Assembly: GCF_000299575.1 (NCBI RefSeq)
Contig: NZ_AMGO01000001.1
Coordinates: 1-64,000, forward strand
DNA length: 64,000 nucleotides
Direction: 5' to 3'
DNA from: Oceaniovalibus guishaninsula JLT2003
GTDB lineage: Bacteria > Pseudomonadota > Alphaproteobacteria > Rhodobacterales > Rhodobacteraceae
Shown here piece by piece: positions 1 through 7,648 of this stretch (position 1 is the stretch's first letter; every line of letters starts with the position of its first letter). The position numbers and the translations under genes are program-made. Below the pieces are notes generated by a model that did no database searches, had not been told where the DNA came from, and saw nothing but the letters and a program-made list of their open reading frames with translations.

Positions 1-180
1 CCGCGGGACTGCGGCGGGACGGTGCAGCCAGGTCTTCCAAGCGTTCTGACTGCCCCGTGAAAGGGCGTTCGCCATCGAAAGTCCGTTGTCACACGGAAAA
101 GGTTTTCCAATTCCCGCCGGGAATGCAAGCAAAACCGGGGGCCTGCCGGAAATTGCCTGCCGACGCCCCCGCCGCGGCGA
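1..180. other. Flank downstream of thrS, no gene seen
   Basis: No convincing coding frame is visible at the left edge. The only structure I see is the pair of adjacent palindromes at 95-124, described separately. Whatever gene lies further left is outside the window. Confidence 0.5.
95..124 (-). terminator. Tandem palindromes after thrS, possible terminator
   Basis: Two adjacent perfect inverted repeats lie about 60 bases past the thrS stop. They are GGAAAA-GG-TTTTCC (95-108) and ATTCCC-GCC-GGGAAT (110-124). Read in the thrS direction, the GC-rich hairpin comes first and is followed by an A/T-rich stretch. This fits a weak intrinsic terminator, although the T-run is interrupted. Confidence 0.4.
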
Positions 181-2139
181 TCAGGCGGCGGAAGGCCGCT
201 GATCGGGGGCAAGCGCCTCGATCCGCAATTGCTTCAGGGCATCCGCCAGCGGCAGGCTCTCGGTCGCCCTGTCGCCCAGGCGGCGCAACGTGACGCTGCG
301 CTCGTCCACCTCGCGCTGGCCGATCGCCAGAATCACCGGCACCTTGCCGACCGAATGCTCTCGGATCTTGTAGTTGATCTTTTCGTTCCGCGTATCGGCT
401 TCGGCCCGCAGCCCCGCCGCTCGCAGGGCCGCCACCACCTCGGCCACATAGGCATCGGCCCCCGAAACGATGGACGCCACCACGACCTGACGCGGCGCCA
501 GCCAGAACGGCAGCTTGCCTTCGTAATTCTCGATCAGGATGCCGATGAACCGCTCGAAGCTGCCCAGAATCGCGCGGTGCAGCATATAGGGTCGCCGCTT
601 GGACCCGTCCGCCGCGACATAGGTGGCGCCCAGCCGCTCGGGCAGGTTCGGATCGACCTGGAACGTCCCCAATTGCCATTCGCGCCCGATGGCGTCGGTC
701 AGCTTGAAGTCCAGCTTCGGCCCATAGAACGCGCCTTCCCCTAGATCCAGCTCGAACGGATGGCCCGTCGCGGCGATGGCCGATTCGAGCGCGTTCTCGA
801 CATAGTCCCAGCTTTCCTCGGTCCCGACACGCTTTTCCGGCCGGGTCGAGAACTTGATGTCGAACCTGTCGAAACCGAGATCGGCATAGACGCTGGCCAG
901 CATGTCGATGAACCGCGCGCATTCGCCTTCGATCTGGTCCTCGGTGCAGAAGATATGCGCGTCGTCCTGGGTAAATCCGCGCACCCGCATGATGCCGTGC
1001 AGCGCGCCCGACGGCTCGTACCGATTGCACGATCCGAACTCGGCCATCCGCAGCGGCAGGTCGCGATAGGATTTCAGCCCCTGATTATAGACCTGCACAT
1101 GGCACGGGCAGTTCATCGGTTTCAGTGCGTTGACGGCCTTTTCGCGCGCGTGCTCCTCGTCAACCTCGACGATGAACATATGCTCCTGATACTTGTCCCA
1201 ATGGCCCGAGGCTTCCCAGAGGCGGCGATCCACGACCTGCGGGGTGTTCACCTCGACATAGCCGGCGGCGCGCTGCTTGCGGCGCATGTAATCCTGCAAC
1301 GCGACATAGATGTTCCAGCCGTTCGGATGCCAGAAGACCTGGCCGGGCGCTTCCTCCTGCATGTGGAACAGATCCATCTCGCGGCCCAGCTTGCGATGGT
1401 CGCGCCGCGCGGCTTCCTCCAGCATCGTCAGATGCGCGTCCAGCGCCTTGCGGTCCTTGAAGGCCACGCCGTAGATGCGCTGCAACATCGGGCGGCTGCT
1501 GTCGCCGCGCCAATAGGCACCGGCCACCGACATCAGCCGGAACGCATCGGCCGGCACCTGTCCGGTATGGGCCAGATGCGGGCCGCGGCACAGATCCTGC
1601 CAGTCGCCGTGCCAGTACATCCGCACCGGCTCGTCGCCCGGAATGGCCTGGATCAGCTCGACCTTGAAGGGATTGCCGCGGTCCTCGTAATGGGCGACGG
1701 CCCGGTCGCGCAGCCAGATCTCGGTCCGCACGGGGTCGCGCGCGGCGATGATCTCGCGCATGCGCGCCTCGATCAGGCCCAGATCCTCGGGGGTGAACGG
1801 TTCGGCCCGGTCGAAATCGTAATACCACCCGTTCTCGATCACCGGGCCGATGGTCGCACGCACGTCGGGCCAGATCTCCTGCACGGCGCGCGCCATGATA
1901 TGCGCCAGATCGTGCCGGATCAGCTCAAGCGCCGCGTCGTCGTCCTGCATCGTGTTGATCGCGATGGCGCCGTCGTGTTCGATGGGCCATTGCAGATCGA
2001 CATGCCGCCCGTCCAGCATTGCCGAAATCGCCTTCTTCTCCAGCGATTTGGAAATCGACGCGGCAACGGCTGCGGGGGTGACGCCCGCGTCGTAATCGCG
2101 GGCGTTGCCATCGGGAAAAGTCAGGGTGACGCTGGCCAT
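181..2139 (-). CDS. thrS: Threonyl-tRNA synthetase
   Basis: Charges tRNA-Thr with threonine in the cytoplasm. The 652 aa length is normal for full-size bacterial ThrRS. An N-terminal TGS domain covers about residues 1-62. It is followed by the editing domain with an HDLAH motif (the HxxxH-type zinc/editing site). The class II catalytic core has PMNCPCH (zinc cysteine) and a motif 2 region around RYEPSG...[14 protein letters not shown], and the C-terminal anticodon-binding domain covers about residues 545-645. The ATG at 2139 is preceded by a GAGGAGCG ribosome-binding site. It is a single gene, divergent from the alpha/beta hydrolase. No T-box or other leader was recognised. Confidence 0.97.
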   Translation of the reverse strand: MASVTLTFPDGNARDYDAGVTPAAVAASISKSLEKKAISAMLDGRHVDLQWPIEHDGAIAINTMQDDDAALELIRHDLAHIMARAVQEIWPDVRATIGPVIENGWYYDFDRAEPFTPEDLGLIEARMREIIAARDPVRTEIWLRDRAVAHYEDRGNPFKVELIQAIPGDEPVRMYWHGDWQDLCRGPHLAHTGQVPADAFRLMSVAGAYWRGDSSRPMLQRIYGVAFKDRKALDAHLTMLEEAARRDHRKLGREMDLFHMQEEAPGQVFWHPNGWNIYVALQDYMRRKQRAAGYVEVNTPQVVDRRLWEASGHWDKYQEHMFIVEVDEEHAREKAVNALKPMNCPCHVQVYNQGLKSYRDLPLRMAEFGSCNRYEPSGALHGIMRVRGFTQDDAHIFCTEDQIEGECARFIDMLASVYADLGFDRFDIKFSTRPEKRVGTEESWDYVENALESAIAATGHPFELDLGEGAFYGPKLDFKLTDAIGREWQLGTFQVDPNLPERLGATYVAADGSKRRPYMLHRAILGSFERFIGILIENYEGKLPFWLAPRQVVVASIVSGADAYVAEVVAALRAAGLRAEADTRNEKINYKIREHSVGKVPVILAIGQREVDERSVTLRRLGDRATESLPLADALKQLRIEALAPDQRPSAA

Positions 2140-2194
2140 CGGGCGCTCCTCGTCGGTTCGGCGCCTACGGAACGCCCGGTTGCAGGATGCCGCC

Positions 2195-2223
2195 TAGGTG
2201 GCGTCGGGCGCGGGGGGTGTCAA
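2195..2223 (-). promoter_or_regulatory. Candidate promoter of thrS
   Basis: On the minus strand a perfect -35 hexamer TTGACA (plus-strand TGTCAA at 2218-2223) lies about 80 bases upstream of the thrS ATG. At 17 bases spacing the -10 would be the weak CACCTA, and a CCTAGG follows at 19. The -35 is convincing, the -10 is not. Confidence 0.4.
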
Positions 2224-2264
2224 GCGGGATTGCCCCCGCCGCAAGCCCGTTTAGGGTGCGCCGC

Positions 2265-3026
2265 ATGAATTATCTCGACACGCCTTCGGGCCGCCGCATC
2301 GCCCATCACCTCAGCCCCGGCCGGGGGCCTTGCATCGTATTTCTGGGCGGCTTCCGATCCGACATGGAAGGCACCAAGGCGGTGCATCTCGACGACTGGG
2401 CGCGGGGGCAGGGCCGCGCCTTCCTGCGCCTCGACTATTCGGGGCACGGTCGATCCTCGGGCCGGTTCGAGGATGGCTGCATCGGCGACTGGGCCGACGA
2501 CGCGACCGAGACCGTCGCGCGGCTGATCGACGGTCCGGTGGTCCTGGTCGGGTCCAGCATGGGCGGCTGGATTTCGATGCTGGTGGCACGGCGCCTGGGC
2601 CGGATGGCGGGCTTCGTCGGCATCGCCGCCGCGCCGGACTTCACCGAAGACGGGTTCTGGTCCTCGTTCGACGAAGGCCAGCGCGCCCGCCTGATGCGCG
2701 ACGGGCAGATCGCCCTGCCGTCCGCCTATGGCGATCCCACCATCGTCACCCGCCGCCTGATCGAGGACGGGCGCCGCCACCTCGTCCTGCGGGATCCGGC
2801 CCCCGATATGGGGCGGGTGCGGCTGTTGCAGGGCACCGACGACGCCGACGTGCCCCGCGACACCGCGCTGCGCCTGCTGGACCATCTTCGCGGCGACGTG
2901 CGCCTGACGCTGGTCAAGGGCGCCGATCACCGCTTTTCCGATCCCCGCTGCCTGTCCCTGATCGAAGCCGCGTTGCGCGACGTGCTGGCGCCGGACAGTC
3001 AAGGCCCGGCGCCCGGTCCGTCCTAG
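2265..3026 (+). CDS. Alpha/beta hydrolase
   Basis: A 253 aa alpha/beta-hydrolase-fold protein of the serine hydrolase type; substrate unknown. Visible elements are an early FLGGFRSDMEG segment (oxyanion region), the nucleophile elbow G-S-S-M-G-G (VGSSMGGW, about residues 100-105), an acidic residue in GTDDADVP, and a late histidine in KGADHRFSD. Together these make a plausible Ser-Asp-His triad. It resembles the small YqiA/BAAT-like hydrolases often found in Rhodobacterales. I chose the ATG at 2265 because the frame's earlier in-frame start gives only low-complexity residues and would overlap the thrS promoter. It is convergent with phaZ, and the two stop codons share one CTAG. Confidence 0.8.
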   Translation: MNYLDTPSGRRIAHHLSPGRGPCIVFLGGFRSDMEGTKAVHLDDWARGQGRAFLRLDYSGHGRSSGRFEDGCIGDWADDATETVARLIDGPVVLVGSSMGGWISMLVARRLGRMAGFVGIAAAPDFTEDGFWSSFDEGQRARLMRDGQIALPSAYGDPTIVTRRLIEDGRRHLVLRDPAPDMGRVRLLQGTDDADVPRDTALRLLDHLRGDVRLTLVKGADHRFSDPRCLSLIEAALRDVLAPDSQGPAPGPS

Positions 3027-4351
3027 ACCGGCGTCGCGTGCCGTGCCCCGGACAGCGGGGTTTCCTTCATGTCCGCCTTCTCGACCGCGGGCGCGTTGAC
3101 CGTCCGGCGCGGGCCGTCGATGCCCGAATTCTCGTCGATAAAGTTCAGCACCAGCGGGCGAATGTTGTTGCGCCAGCTGCGTCCCGCGAAGATGCCGTAA
3201 TGCCCCGCGCCCGGCTCCAGATGGCTGGATTTCTTGGCATCGGGCAGGCCGGTCAGCAGGGGCAGGGCGGCAAGACACTGGCCGGGGGCCGATATGTCGT
3301 CTTCCTCGCCTTCGACCACAAAGACGGCGACATTCGTGATCGCGCCGATGTCGACGGGCGTGCCGTTGACCGTGAACCGGTTCAGCGCGATGTCGCGCTG
3401 CTTGAAGATCCGCTCGACGGTCGAAAGATAGAATTCCGCCGTCATGTCCATGACCGCCAGATATTCGTCATAGAACTTGTTGTGGCGGTCGTTGTCGCGC
3501 GCCTCGCCTTTCGCCTCGGCAATGATCTGGTTGGTGAACGCCGACAGATGCTTTTCAGCGTTCATCGAAATGAACGACGTCAGTTGCAGAAGCCCCGGAT
3601 AGACCATCCGCCCGGCGCCCGCATACTTGAACCCGACCCGCTGGATGACGGATTTCTCAAGCTGGCCCATCGTCACGCGGCGGCCGAAATCGGTCACGTC
3701 CGACGGATTGGCGTCGGGGTCGACCGGTCCGCCGATCAGCGTCAGCGTCTTGGGCTGCGCCTTGGGATCCTCGGCCGCCAGATAGGCGGTCGCGGCCAGC
3801 GCCAGCGGAACCGGCTGGCAGACCGCGATCACATGCGTGTCCGGTCCCAGATGACGGATGAAATCGGCCAGATACAGGGTATAGTCGTCCACATCGAACT
3901 TGCCCTCGCTGACCGGAATGTCGCGGGCATTGTGCCAGTCCGTCACCCACACATCGGCATCCGCCAGCAGCGATTGCACCGTGGATCGCAGCAGCGTCGC
4001 GTAATGGCCCGACATCGGCGCCACCAGCAGGATGCGCCGCGTCCGGGCGGGACGGCCCTGCACCTTGAACTGCACCAGATCGCCGAAGGGTTTCTTCAGC
4101 ACCGGCTCGACCGACACGACGTTGTCGCGCCCGTCGTAGTTCAGCACCGACTGGATGTCCCAGTCGGGCTTGATGACCATCCGGCTGAAGCTGCGCTGGG
4201 TCACGTCGCCCCAAGCGCGAATCACCTGAAACATCGGGTTGGGAAAAAGACCTGTCGCCGGATAGGATCCCATGGCTTCGGCCGTCGCGCCAAGCCATTG
4301 ATTCGTCACGCGAATTGTCTCGGTCAGATCGTAGTTCATCATGTAACGCAT
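3023..4351 (-). CDS. phaZ: Intracellular polyhydroxybutyrate depolymerase
   Basis: Mobilises stored PHB granules by hydrolysing the polymer. The 442 aa length fits the intracellular (i-PHB) depolymerase family. The nucleophile is a cysteine at about residue 178 in the motif AVCQPVPLA, which replaces the lipase-box serine as is characteristic of this family. A histidine follows in GAGHYGIF near the C terminus. There is no signal peptide, as expected for a cytoplasmic granule enzyme. The start is set at MRYMMNYD, where family similarity begins; the frame extends 13 residues further upstream. It is divergent from phaC across 116 bases that carry a PhaR-type operator. Confidence 0.92.
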   Translation of the reverse strand: MRYMMNYDLTETIRVTNQWLGATAEAMGSYPATGLFPNPMFQVIRAWGDVTQRSFSRMVIKPDWDIQSVLNYDGRDNVVSVEPVLKKPFGDLVQFKVQGRPARTRRILLVAPMSGHYATLLRSTVQSLLADADVWVTDWHNARDIPVSEGKFDVDDYTLYLADFIRHLGPDTHVIAVCQPVPLALAATAYLAAEDPKAQPKTLTLIGGPVDPDANPSDVTDFGRRVTMGQLEKSVIQRVGFKYAGAGRMVYPGLLQLTSFISMNAEKHLSAFTNQIIAEAKGEARDNDRHNKFYDEYLAVMDMTAEFYLSTVERIFKQRDIALNRFTVNGTPVDIGAITNVAVFVVEGEEDDISAPGQCLAALPLLTGLPDAKKSSHLEPGAGHYGIFAGRSWRNNIRPLVLNFIDENSGIDGPRRTVNAPAVEKADMKETPLSGARHATPV

Positions 4352-4434
4352 CGGGTTCCTTCCACTCGGCGCCGGTTTCCATCCCTGCACGACACCGCTA
4401 GACTGTGCCGAAAGCCGGTAATGATACCGTTAAT

Positions 4435-4447
4435 GCTGCTGTGCAGC
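4435..4447. promoter_or_regulatory. Putative PhaR operator between phaZ and phaC
   Basis: A perfect palindrome GCTGC-TGT-GCAGC lies 20 bases upstream of the phaC start. It contains the core CTGC-N3-GCAG, which matches the TGC-rich recognition pattern reported for PhaR of Paracoccus denitrificans (from memory, CTGC N3-4 GCAG). A phaR gene lies about 2.5 kb downstream. The position suggests repression of phaC and possibly phaZ when little polymer is present. Confidence 0.65.
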
Positions 4448-4467
4448 AAATAGCAGGGGCCTCGGAT

Positions 4468-6285
4468 ATGACAACTGACGATTCCGGCAAAGTCACAACT
4501 TCCGAAGGCGATGCTGTTCCGGTGACACAGGAACTTGCGCGTAACCTTGCGCGGATGGAAGAACTGTCCGCGCGTCTTGTTGCCGCACTGTCGCAAAAGC
4601 GCGCCGTCCCCAAGGCGCTGCAAGGGCCGGGGCAGGAGCTCTACATGAAGGCCGCGACGGCCTGGATGGCCGAGGCGATGAACAATCCCGCCCGCCTGAT
4701 GGAAAGCCAGATCGCCTATTGGGGCCGCACGCTGACCCACTACATCGAGGCGCAGCAGAAGCTGGCGCGCGGCGACTTCTCGCCCCCCGCGGACAAGGTC
4801 GAATCCGACCGCCGCTTCTCCGATCCGCTTTGGGAAACCCATCCCTGGTTCAACTTCGTGCGCCAGCAATACCTGATCAATTCCAGCGCCATCAGCGAGG
4901 CGGTGAAGAACCTCGAAGGGCTGGACGGACGCGACCGCAAGCGGGTGGAATACTTCACCCAGCAGATCGTCGACATGATGAGCCCCGCCAACTTCCTGTC
5001 CACGAATCCCCAGGCCCTGACCCGCGCGGTCGAGACCGAGGGCAAAAGCCTTGTCGACGGGCTGGAGAACCTCGTCCGCGACATCGAGGCGGGGCGCGGC
5101 GAATTGCTGGTCACGCTGTCGGATACATCCGCGTTCGAGCTTGGGCGCAACATCGCGACGACGCCCGGCAAGGTGGTGTTCCGCAACCGCCTGTTCGAGC
5201 TGATCCAGTATGCCCCCACGACCGACCAGGTGCATACGATCCCTCTGGTCATCTTCCCCCCCTGGATCAACAAGTTCTACATTCTCGACCTCAAGGAACA
5301 GAACAGCCTGATCCGCTGGATCGTCTCGCAGGGGTTCACCCTGTTCGTGGTCAGCTGGAAGAATCCCGATCCCAGCTATGCCGATGTCGGCATCGGCGAC
5401 TATATCGAGGAAGGGTATCTCGAAGCGCTGCGCGAGGTGCGCGAAATCTGCGGCACCGACAAGGTCAACGCCATCGGCTACTGCATCGCCGGCACCACGC
5501 TGGCCCTGACGCTGTCGCTGCTGAGAAAGCGCGGCGACAATCCCGTCAACAGCGCCACCTTCTTCACCGCGCTGACCGACTTTTCCGACCAGGGCGAGGT
5601 GGGCGTTTTCCTCGACGACGATTTCATCGACGCGATCGAGGCCGAGGTGGATCGTCACGGCATCCTCGACAGGATGTATATGGCGCGCACCTTCAGCTAT
5701 CTGCGTTCCAACGACCTGATCTACGGCCCCGCCATCCGCAGCTACATGATGGGCGAAACGCCGCCCGCCTTCGATCTGCTCTACTGGAACGGCGATGGCA
5801 CCAATCTGCCCGCGCGCATGGCCAAGGAATATCTGCGCTGGCTGTGCCAGCAGGATCGGTTCGCCAAGGACGGCGTCGATCTTCTGGGCGAGCGTCTGAC
5901 GCTTGCCGATGTCGATGTTCCGCTTTGCGCCGTCGCCTGCGAGACGGACCATATCGCCGGATGGAAGCAAAGCTATCGCGGCATTCAGGCGATGGGCAGC
6001 GCTTCCAAGACCTTCATCCTGTCCGAATCGGGCCATATCGCCGGCATCGTCAATCCGCCCAGCAAGAAGAAGTATGGCCACTGGACCAACGGCGACTGGT
6101 CCGGCTCGCCCGAGGATTGGCAGGCCGCAGCGACGTTCCACGAAGGATCGTGGTGGGGACGCTGGGGGCAATGGCTGGCCGAGCGGTCGGGCGACAAGAT
6201 CCCTGCGCGCAAGATCGGCGGCGGCAAGCGCGAACCGCTGGCCGATGCGCCAGGGACATATGTGCGCGAAATTCCGGCCGCGTGA
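4468..6285 (+). CDS. phaC: Class I polyhydroxyalkanoate synthase
   Basis: Polymerises (R)-3-hydroxyacyl-CoA into PHA at the granule surface. At 605 aa it is a typical class I synthase. The N-terminal domain (to about residue 230) precedes an alpha/beta-hydrolase core. That core has the lipase-like box G-Y-C-I-A-G with catalytic Cys339, Asp494 in ETDHIAGW and His523 in ESGHIAG. The GHWTNGDW segment near the C terminus is also typical. The ATG at 4468 is preceded by an AGGGGCC stretch; an in-frame ATG 63 bases earlier would include the operator and is less likely. It is followed by phaP and phaR. Confidence 0.96.
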   Translation: MTTDDSGKVTTSEGDAVPVTQELARNLARMEELSARLVAALSQKRAVPKALQGPGQELYMKAATAWMAEAMNNPARLMESQIAYWGRTLTHYIEAQQKLARGDFSPPADKVESDRRFSDPLWETHPWFNFVRQQYLINSSAISEAVKNLEGLDGRDRKRVEYFTQQIVDMMSPANFLSTNPQALTRAVETEGKSLVDGLENLVRDIEAGRGELLVTLSDTSAFELGRNIATTPGKVVFRNRLFELIQYAPTTDQVHTIPLVIFPPWINKFYILDLKEQNSLIRWIVSQGFTLFVVSWKNPDPSYADVGIGDYIEEGYLEALREVREICGTDKVNAIGYCIAGTTLALTLSLLRKRGDNPVNSATFFTALTDFSDQGEVGVFLDDDFIDAIEAEVDRHGILDRMYMARTFSYLRSNDLIYGPAIRSYMMGETPPAFDLLYWNGDGTNLPARMAKEYLRWLCQQDRFAKDGVDLLGERLTLADVDVPLCAVACETDHIAGWKQSYRGIQAMGSASKTFILSESGHIAGIVNPPSKKKYGHWTNGDWSGSPEDWQAAATFHEGSWWGRWGQWLAERSGDKIPARKIGGGKREPLADAPGTYVREIPAA

Positions 6286-6328
6286 CTTCCGCTGGGGAAC
6301 TTTTTTGCCGATCGCCGTCCGCCGGGGG

Positions 6329-6357
6329 TTGCAATGCCGCGGTGCAGCATCTAGGTG
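6329..6357 (+). promoter_or_regulatory. Candidate phaP promoter with TGC-rich PhaR-like site
   Basis: TTGCAA (6329-6334) and TAGGTG (6352-6357) are separated by 17 bases and could be the -35 and -10 of phaP. The spacer and the -35 are TGC/GCA-rich (TTGCAATGC...GTGCAGCAT). This is the kind of sequence PhaR binds, so repression by PhaR and relief by PHB granules would be expected. Confidence 0.45.
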
Positions 6358-6409
6358 GCGGTCATGACGAACCGGCGGGCGTTCCCCGCAAATGACTGGA
6401 GAGTGACCA

Positions 6410-6856
6410 ATGGCTACGACCGATTACACCAAGCAGATGCAAGACATGATGCAGGCCTTCCCGATGGACATGTCGTCCTTCCAGGACGGCTTCAAGACCT
6501 ATGCCGCGATGGGCGAAAAGCTGTCGCGCGTCGCCCTCGAGGCCGCCGAGAAGTCGACCGAGATTTCCTCGCGCTGGACGAAGGACACGCTGCACAAGAT
6601 GGGCGACGTGACCACCGCCCGCGCCGAGCCCAGCGATTATTCCAAGGCCCTGACCGATTTCGCCTCCTCGCAGGCCGAGATGACCGCCGAGACGATGGCC
6701 GCCTTCGCCGAAGTCGCGAAGAAGGTGCAGATTGAAACCGTCGAGCTGATGATGGCCGCCGGCAAGAACGCGTCCGAGGACATGAACACCGCCGCCCGCA
6801 AGGCGACGAACGACATGTCCGCCGCGACCCGCAAGGCGACCGTCACCGCCAAGTAA
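6410..6856 (+). CDS. phaP: Phasin (PHA granule surface protein)
   Basis: A 148 aa phasin-family protein expected to coat PHB granules. It is rich in alanine, lysine, threonine and methionine, helical throughout, has no signal peptide, and begins MATTDYTKQMQDMMQAFPMD. The C-terminal part (about residues 115-148) contains the repeated pattern ARKAT-N/D-M-SAATRKAT, an Ala/Lys-rich tail seen in PhaP and histone-like tails. It lies between phaC and phaR and is followed at once by a strong hairpin terminator, so it can be expressed as its own abundant transcript. Confidence 0.88.
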   Translation: MATTDYTKQMQDMMQAFPMDMSSFQDGFKTYAAMGEKLSRVALEAAEKSTEISSRWTKDTLHKMGDVTTARAEPSDYSKALTDFASSQAEMTAETMAAFAEVAKKVQIETVELMMAAGKNASEDMNTAARKATNDMSAATRKATVTAK

Positions 6857-6878
6857 GGTTTCTTGCACCGGTATTGCG

Positions 6879-6910
6879 AAGGGCGGGCCATCGGCTCGCC
6901 CTTTCTTTTT
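6879..6910 (+). terminator. Intrinsic terminator of phaP
   Basis: An 11-bp stem with one G-U pair (AAGGGCGGGCC / GGCTCGCCCTT) and a 3-base loop is followed by TCTTTTT. It lies 22 bases after the phaP stop and is the clearest rho-independent terminator in the window. Confidence 0.9.
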
Positions 6911-6961
6911 GCGCCGCAGCGGACTAGCATCGCACCGATTGCCGCCTCGAAGGAGATGTCC

Positions 6962-7510
6962 TTGGCCGACCCGTCGCGACCGCTGCTGATCAAGCGCTAT
7001 GCCAGCCGCCGGCTCTACAACACCGAGACCAGCGATTACGTCACGCTGGAGGACATCGCGCGGTTCATCCGCGCCGGGCGCGACGTCAAGATCGTCGATT
7101 TGAAATCCGGCGACGACCTGACGCGGCAATATCTTCTGCAAATCATCGCTGAACACGAATCGCGCGGCGAATCCGTGCTGCCGATGGCGGTGCTGACCGA
7201 TCTGGTGCGCAGCTACACGACGCAGGCGCAGTCCATCGTTCCGCAATTCTTGGCGATGAGCTTCGACATGCTGCGTGACGGCCAGTCGCGGATCATGGAT
7301 GCGGCGATGCGGCCGATGACGGCGATGCCCGGCTTCGACGCGATGCAGACACAGCAGCGCGCCTTTCTCAAGGCCGTGACCGGCGGCATCAACCCCGACT
7401 GGCCGCCGAAAGCGCCCCAGGACGACACCAAGACCTCGCGCGACGAACTCGACGACATCCGCGCCCAGCTCGCCACGCTTCAGGCCGAACTCGCCAAGCT
7501 CGGCAAGTAG
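6962..7510 (+). CDS. phaR: PHA synthesis repressor
   Basis: A DNA-binding repressor that also binds PHB granules and controls phasin and PHA genes. The N-terminal PHB/PHA accumulation regulator domain (about residues 5-65: LLIKRYASRRLYNTETSDYVTLEDIARFI) is highly characteristic. The middle holds the second accumulation domain (about 70-115), and the C terminus is a short predicted coiled coil (RDELDDIRAQLATLQAELAKL). Start choice: AAGGAG at 6950-6955 abuts an ATG at 6956 but lies a normal 6 bases before the TTG at 6962, so TTG is preferred (182 aa). The next in-frame start further up would read through the phaP terminator. Confidence 0.92.
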   Translation: MADPSRPLLIKRYASRRLYNTETSDYVTLEDIARFIRAGRDVKIVDLKSGDDLTRQYLLQIIAEHESRGESVLPMAVLTDLVRSYTTQAQSIVPQFLAMSFDMLRDGQSRIMDAAMRPMTAMPGFDAMQTQQRAFLKAVTGGINPDWPPKAPQDDTKTSRDELDDIRAQLATLQAELAKLGK

Positions 7511-7553
7511 GCCCGCCGCGGAACCGCCCGCCGGGGGTGTTCTTTCCCGCCGG

Positions 7554-7584
7554 GATATGCGACAGGGGCGCGATCCCGCATATC
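7554..7584. promoter_or_regulatory. Inverted repeat upstream of the SulP gene
   Basis: Perfect 8-bp arms GATATGCG (7554-7561) and CGCATATC (7577-7584) flank a 15-base GC-rich centre. They lie 65 bases upstream of the transporter start. It may be an operator or a transcript hairpin. No regulator gene is adjacent to suggest which. Confidence 0.35.
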
Positions 7585-7648
7585 GCCGACCGCGTGCCGC
7601 CCCTTTCGGGGGATGCCGCCCGCGTCGCGCCCCCCGTGAAGGCCCGCC

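Noticed and set aside
2140-2264. Possible T-box or riboswitch before thrS
   Set aside because: Only a promoter-like -35 and a short leader are visible; there is no T-box sequence, antiterminator or long leader.
760-2268. Long plus-strand frame opposite thrS
   Set aside because: Its composition is the mirror of thrS codons and it has no domain or ribosome-binding site; it is a GC-driven shadow frame.
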